NCBI GenBank assembly: GCA_902524045.1
Contig: CABZBT010000003.1
Coordinates: 1-53,642, forward strand
Origin: an uncultured Pelagibacteraceae bacterium
Lineage (GTDB): Bacteria > Pseudomonadota > Alphaproteobacteria > Pelagibacterales > Pelagibacteraceae
Reading direction: 5' to 3'
Length of the DNA stretch: 53,642 nucleotides
Position numbers and translations under genes: made by a program. Numbering within the stretch: position 1 is the stretch's first letter; each line of letters opens with the position of its first letter. Below, piece after piece: positions 50,383 through 53,642 of the stretch. The notes beneath the pieces are model-generated. The model had not been told where the DNA came from. It saw nothing but the letters and a program-made list of their open reading frames with translations, and searched no databases.

Positions 50383-51304
50383 TAGATATAATTGAGCCTT
50401 TTCTAATTTGAGATCCGAGCATAAACTCTCCAATCTTTTGAACCTTTTTTCCCTCTCTCTGTATCTCCAGAACTTTAATAGATTTTTTAGCCCCACACGC
50501 AATTTCAAGATTATCTGATATAATTTCACCATTTTTACCAATCCCATTTCCGATTTCTGCTTTTAAAATTTTGTATCTTTGACCATTAAAATTAAAAAAA
50601 GCACCCGGGGAGGGATACAAGCCATTAATTTTTCCGATTATCTTTAAAGCATCACTTTTCCAGTCTATTTGACCTTCATTTTTAGTAATTTTATTTGCAT
50701 AAGTAGCTTTAGAGTTATCTTGATCAACAAACTTTGATTTACCCTCAAAAACTTCATCTACAACATCTATAATCTTGCTTGCTGCTAATAGAGCAAGTTT
50801 TTCTGAGACCTCTTTTGCATTGAGACTTTGGTCAAGTTTTATTTTATATATGTTGCTTATAGGTCCACTATCTAATTTTTCATTTATTTTCATTATACTG
50901 ATCCCAGTTTCTGTATCTAAATTCATAATTGCTCTCTGGATGGGTGCTGCACCTCTCCATTTTGGCAATATAGATGCATGAATGTTAATGAAACCTTTTT
51001 TTGTTAAACTTAAAAATTCTCTAGGAATTATCTGCCCATAAGCAACAACAATTGCAAGGTCAGCATCCATCTTTTTTAAAAACTTGTATTCCTCAGTGTT
51101 GTTTCTCAAGTTAGGAGGAGATCTAAAACTAATATTTAAGGACTCTGATATGTCTTGAACTGGTGATTTATTCATCTTTTGCCCCCGGGCTGATTTTTGA
51201 GGAGGTTGTGTATACACCAAGTTTATTGGAAATCCGTTTTCATAGAGAGATTTTAATGTTGGAACTGCAAACATGGGTGTACCCATAAAAATTATTTTAG
51301 GCAT
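50375..51304 (-). CDS. fmt: Methionyl-tRNA formyltransferase
   Basis: Formylates initiator tRNA. 309 residues. MGTPMFAVPTLKSL near 7-20, the HASILPKWRGAAPIQRAI loop near 110-127 (catalytic Asn/His region NIHAS), and the DTETGISIMKINEKLDSGP segment near 130-148 are standard, with the C-terminal OB-like domain from about 210 (NGLYPSPGAFF near 228). Two bases downstream of def on the same strand, the usual def-fmt pair. Confidence 0.96.
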   Translation of the reverse strand: MPKIIFMGTPMFAVPTLKSLYENGFPINLVYTQPPQKSARGQKMNKSPVQDISESLNISFRSPPNLRNNTEEYKFLKKMDADLAIVVAYGQIIPREFLSLTKKGFINIHASILPKWRGAAPIQRAIMNLDTETGISIMKINEKLDSGPISNIYKIKLDQSLNAKEVSEKLALLAASKIIDVVDEVFEGKSKFVDQDNSKATYANKITKNEGQIDWKSDALKIIGKINGLYPSPGAFFNFNGQRYKILKAEIGNGIGKNGEIISDNLEIACGAKKSIKVLEIQREGKKVQKIGEFMLGSQIRKGSIISNV

Positions 51305-51306
51305 TT

Positions 51307-51831
51307 TTAAACTAATATTCTGTCAGGGTTTTTTTTTGTTTTTGAAATTTTTTTTATGATGATATCTCTTTTTAATTTTGATAAATAATCAATTATCAAT
51401 TTTCCGTCTAAATGATTTATTTCATGTTGTAGACAAGTTGATAAAAGTCCATCACACTTTAAATTTTTCTTTTCTCCTTTAATATCAATATATTCTACTT
51501 CACAAATTTTTGGTCTTTCAATTTCTATAAATGTATCTGGAATTGATAAACAACCTTCTTCATAAATTGAGGTTTCATCACTAACTTTTTTTATAATGGG
51601 ATTTATGAAGCTTAAAGGCTTTTTCTTTTCATCTTTGGTAGACACATCAATTACTAAAATTCTTTTTAAGATACCTATTTGTACTGCAGCTAGACCGATA
51701 CCTTTCGAGGCGTACATTGTATCAAATAAATCATTTATTAGTTTTTTTTCGTTATTACTAACTTTTTCTAATGGTTCAGAAATTTTTTTTAAAGTTTCAT
51801 CAGGAACTGTAATAATATCTTTAATGCTCAT
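51307..51831 (-). CDS. def: Peptide deformylase
   Basis: Removes the formyl group from nascent proteins, metal enzyme (usually iron). 174 residues. Motif 1 GIGLAAVQIG near 43-52, motif 2 EGCLSIP near 92-98 (metal Cys), motif 3 QHEINHLDG near 133-141 (HExxH with two metal His and catalytic Glu). First of def-fmt-truA; the 22-base upstream gap to the exported protein suggests that it may share a transcript with that gene. Confidence 0.96.
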   Translation of the reverse strand: MSIKDIITVPDETLKKISEPLEKVSNNEKKLINDLFDTMYASKGIGLAAVQIGILKRILVIDVSTKDEKKKPLSFINPIIKKVSDETSIYEEGCLSIPDTFIEIERPKICEVEYIDIKGEKKNLKCDGLLSTCLQHEINHLDGKLIIDYLSKLKRDIIIKKISKTKKNPDRILV

Positions 51832-51853
51832 TAGATAAATAAATAAAACATTT

Positions 51854-53626
51854 TTAAACTTTTAAAGGTAGAACCTTTAATAGAATATCATTTCGTATAA
51901 TATCTATATTTAATTGATTTAAAGCACTTATAATGAAAAATAATGTATCTTCATCCAAAGTTTCCAATTTATCTTGACCTATTACTTCAATTATTCTCAA
52001 AATTGCTGATGCTATTTCGTTATTATTAATCATGACCTGAATATCTGTTGGCATTTCTGAGTCTAGTATCTCATATAAATTACTATATTTTTTATCAACA
52101 TTTATTCCATCAGATTTTAAAGACTCGATTAAAATAATATCTTTCTTTGAAAGAACATATTTTTTATTTTTTTTAATCTTCTTAAGGAAATTATTCAAAT
52201 CTTTCTCAATTTTATTTTGACTATAATCACCACTAAAATATTTTATTAGCTTAGATTGATGAAGAAGATCATCGTTATATTTAATCTTTTTTCTTTTTGT
52301 TTCCTCACTATTAATGTAATTTAGATAAAAACTTGTATTTTTTGAGGATATTTGATCTAACTCAAATTTTTCGAGTAGTTCTCTAAGTTTAGCATCAAAA
52401 GCGTTAGCAAGATTGTCCTTGATAAATAATTCTTTTAAAATTTTAATTAATTCAATTTTTTTATTCACTTCAGACTCTAATAGCACCCTCTGGTACAACA
52501 GTGCCCTACTTTCAATATTAGTTAACGTTTTTAACGCATCCTCAATATTTAGGAATTGGTTTATATTAAATTGAAATCTTTTATAAATTTCAAATAATTC
52601 ATCTTCATCGTAATTTTTGTTATGTGTCGCATACTCAATTAGCTCAATTTTATCTAATTCATTCAAATCTACCTCATTAATTCGGTACAGTAAGTTAGAG
52701 GCAGATAAGTACTTCCATATTAATGGATTTGTATTTTCATTTGGTTCAAATGAAAATTCAGGGTTAGTTTTGTGAGCTAAATGGAATTCTAAAATACTAT
52801 CTTCAGAAACAGTTTTATCAGCGGTATTTATAAATCCAAACAAATAATTTAGTTTATTTTCAAAATACTTTTCATTAAATCCTAATTCTTTTTTTAAATC
52901 AAAAAATAATTGTGCTTCTTCTTTTTTTCCATCATTAATTAAACAATATATATTAAATTTTGATAAATATTCATTTTGAATAGGCTCAGAATTTTTTTTA
53001 AATATATCACAAGCTTTATTAAGCTCAGAATTAGATAAATATTTGTCAACTAAGTATATACTTAACTCGGGATGTAAATTTAAAATTTTATTTTTTACTA
53101 AATATTCTTCAATTAATTCTAGATCATTATGCTTAATTAACCAGTCTGATCTGATCTTTAAAAAATCTTTTTTATTTATATTTTTTTCAGGTAGATAAGA
53201 ATTTGTTAGTAAAATGATATTCATTAAATTTGCTGCATCATCAGATAAGTTTTTTTTTGATAAATTAGAAAAAAGATATTTTAGTTGATCTCCATTAGAA
53301 TTTAACCACATGTCTATTTTCAATCCATAATCTTCTGGATCGTAGAGACCAGTTAATTTTATATCTTTTGAATCAAGAGAACTATCAACTTCTATTAAAT
53401 TATTATTTTTTTTTAATTGACTATTAAAAATATCGACACTGTTAGTTGTTTGATTTGCATTTAAACCAGGTATTTCCTCTTTATTTTCTAAATTTTCCTC
53501 AATTTCTTTTTTATCAATATTCCATATATCAATAGGTTTATCTTCTGAATAAGTTTTTGGTAAGTTTAAAAAAAAAATTGATATAATTATTATGAATATT
53601 TTATTTAACAATTTTAAAATTTTCAT
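51854..53626 (-). CDS. Large exported protein of unknown function, helical repeat-like
   Basis: 590 residues. N-terminal signal peptide or anchor (KILKLLNKIFIIIISIFFL, residues 2-20) followed by a polar linker, then a long alpha-helical region, Leu/Asn/Lys/Glu-rich, with repeated helices of about 30-40 residues that look like TPR-type solenoid (for example SIYLVDKYLSNSELNKACDI near 205). No catalytic motif is seen. Predicted periplasmic. Homologues of this kind beside def in alphaproteobacteria are annotated only as hypothetical. It is the first gene of the def-fmt-truA stretch; the window ends 16 bases after its start. Confidence 0.6.
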   Translation of the reverse strand: MKILKLLNKIFIIIISIFFLNLPKTYSEDKPIDIWNIDKKEIEENLENKEEIPGLNANQTTNSVDIFNSQLKKNNNLIEVDSSLDSKDIKLTGLYDPEDYGLKIDMWLNSNGDQLKYLFSNLSKKNLSDDAANLMNIILLTNSYLPEKNINKKDFLKIRSDWLIKHNDLELIEEYLVKNKILNLHPELSIYLVDKYLSNSELNKACDIFKKNSEPIQNEYLSKFNIYCLINDGKKEEAQLFFDLKKELGFNEKYFENKLNYLFGFINTADKTVSEDSILEFHLAHKTNPEFSFEPNENTNPLIWKYLSASNLLYRINEVDLNELDKIELIEYATHNKNYDEDELFEIYKRFQFNINQFLNIEDALKTLTNIESRALLYQRVLLESEVNKKIELIKILKELFIKDNLANAFDAKLRELLEKFELDQISSKNTSFYLNYINSEETKRKKIKYNDDLLHQSKLIKYFSGDYSQNKIEKDLNNFLKKIKKNKKYVLSKKDIILIESLKSDGINVDKKYSNLYEILDSEMPTDIQVMINNNEIASAILRIIEVIGQDKLETLDEDTLFFIISALNQLNIDIIRNDILLKVLPLKV

Positions 53627-53642
53627 TTGAAATTATTTTTTC

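Noticed and set aside
50383..50547. TruA extended by 55 residues at the N-terminus
   Set aside because: The extra part is out-of-frame fmt sequence with no TruA resemblance; family proteins start at the MFRYQILIEY segment.
1..53642. CRISPR arrays, transposons, prophage, integrons
   Set aside because: No direct-repeat array, transposase, integrase or terminal inverted repeats were seen.

Overview
The window looks like chromosome from a SAR11-type alphaproteobacterium (Candidatus Pelagibacter or a close relative). This is inferred from the very AT-rich, tightly packed sequence with gene ends that commonly overlap, from alphaproteobacterial gene orders (kdsB-pheA; dnaX-ebfC-recR; ihfB..trpF-trpB-trpA-accD-folC-trxA; murA-DUF2948-hisD-infA; rpmH-rnpA-yidD-yidC-argB-HAD-dapD-dapE..truA-fmt-def), from GcrA, from short HisG paired with HisZ, and from a tandem glycine riboswitch in front of malate synthase, an arrangement described for SAR11. 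No rRNA operon, insertion sequence, prophage or CRISPR array is visible. Nearly every base is in a gene.

Layout. 1-5 kb: argJ, secA and an accA with an unusual hydrophobic tail. 5-8 kb: promoter, glycine riboswitch and malate synthase G. 7.5-11.8 kb (minus): kdsB-pheA, the 4.5S SRP RNA, and dnaX-ebfC-recR. 11.9-16.2 kb: a membrane-anchored cytochrome c, argD-argF, gcrA and a complex-I-associated NDUFA9-like protein. 16.2-28.1 kb (plus): a long run rnd-kdsD-lptC-lptB-aroA-rpsA-ihfB-pyrF-trpF-trpB-trpA-accD-folC, with many stop/start overlaps. 28.1-31.7 kb (minus): trxA, then three DNA-processing genes (rmuC, an MGME1-like PD-(D/E)XK nuclease, sbcB). 31.8-35.0 kb (minus): a histidine cluster of tRNA-His, hisS, hisZ and hisG. 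35.2-36.8 kb: a DUF4422 glycosyltransferase-like gene and a methyltransferase. 36.9-41.3 kb (minus): a 76-aa membrane protein, a 33-aa basic protein, dcd, murA, DUF2948, hisD, infA, tRNA-Phe and a cold-shock protein. 41.4-42.2 kb: tRNA-Thr and a VTT/DedA-like membrane protein. 42.3-49.7 kb (plus): rpmH-rnpA-yidD-yidC, argB, HAD phosphatase, dapD, dapE, an HDAC-like deacetylase and a SET-domain protein. 49.6-53.6 kb (minus): a large exported protein, def, fmt, truA.

Functionally this is core metabolism (arginine, histidine, lysine, tryptophan and phenylalanine synthesis, fatty-acid initiation, cell-wall and KDO/LPS precursors) plus translation, secretion and DNA maintenance. The points most worth a second look are: a tryptophan synthase pair whose active-site and allosteric-interface residues differ from the textbook enzyme in both subunits; three tRNA genes with altered elbow nucleotides, two sharing A18/G55 in place of G18/U55; hisS with its apparent ribosome-binding site inside the tRNA-His acceptor stem; the rmuC/MGME1-like/sbcB operon where many alphaproteobacteria have addAB; AccA with a C-terminal membrane segment; and an HDAC-like gene beside a SET-domain gene. 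All functional calls are from reading motifs by eye; no database search was possible.
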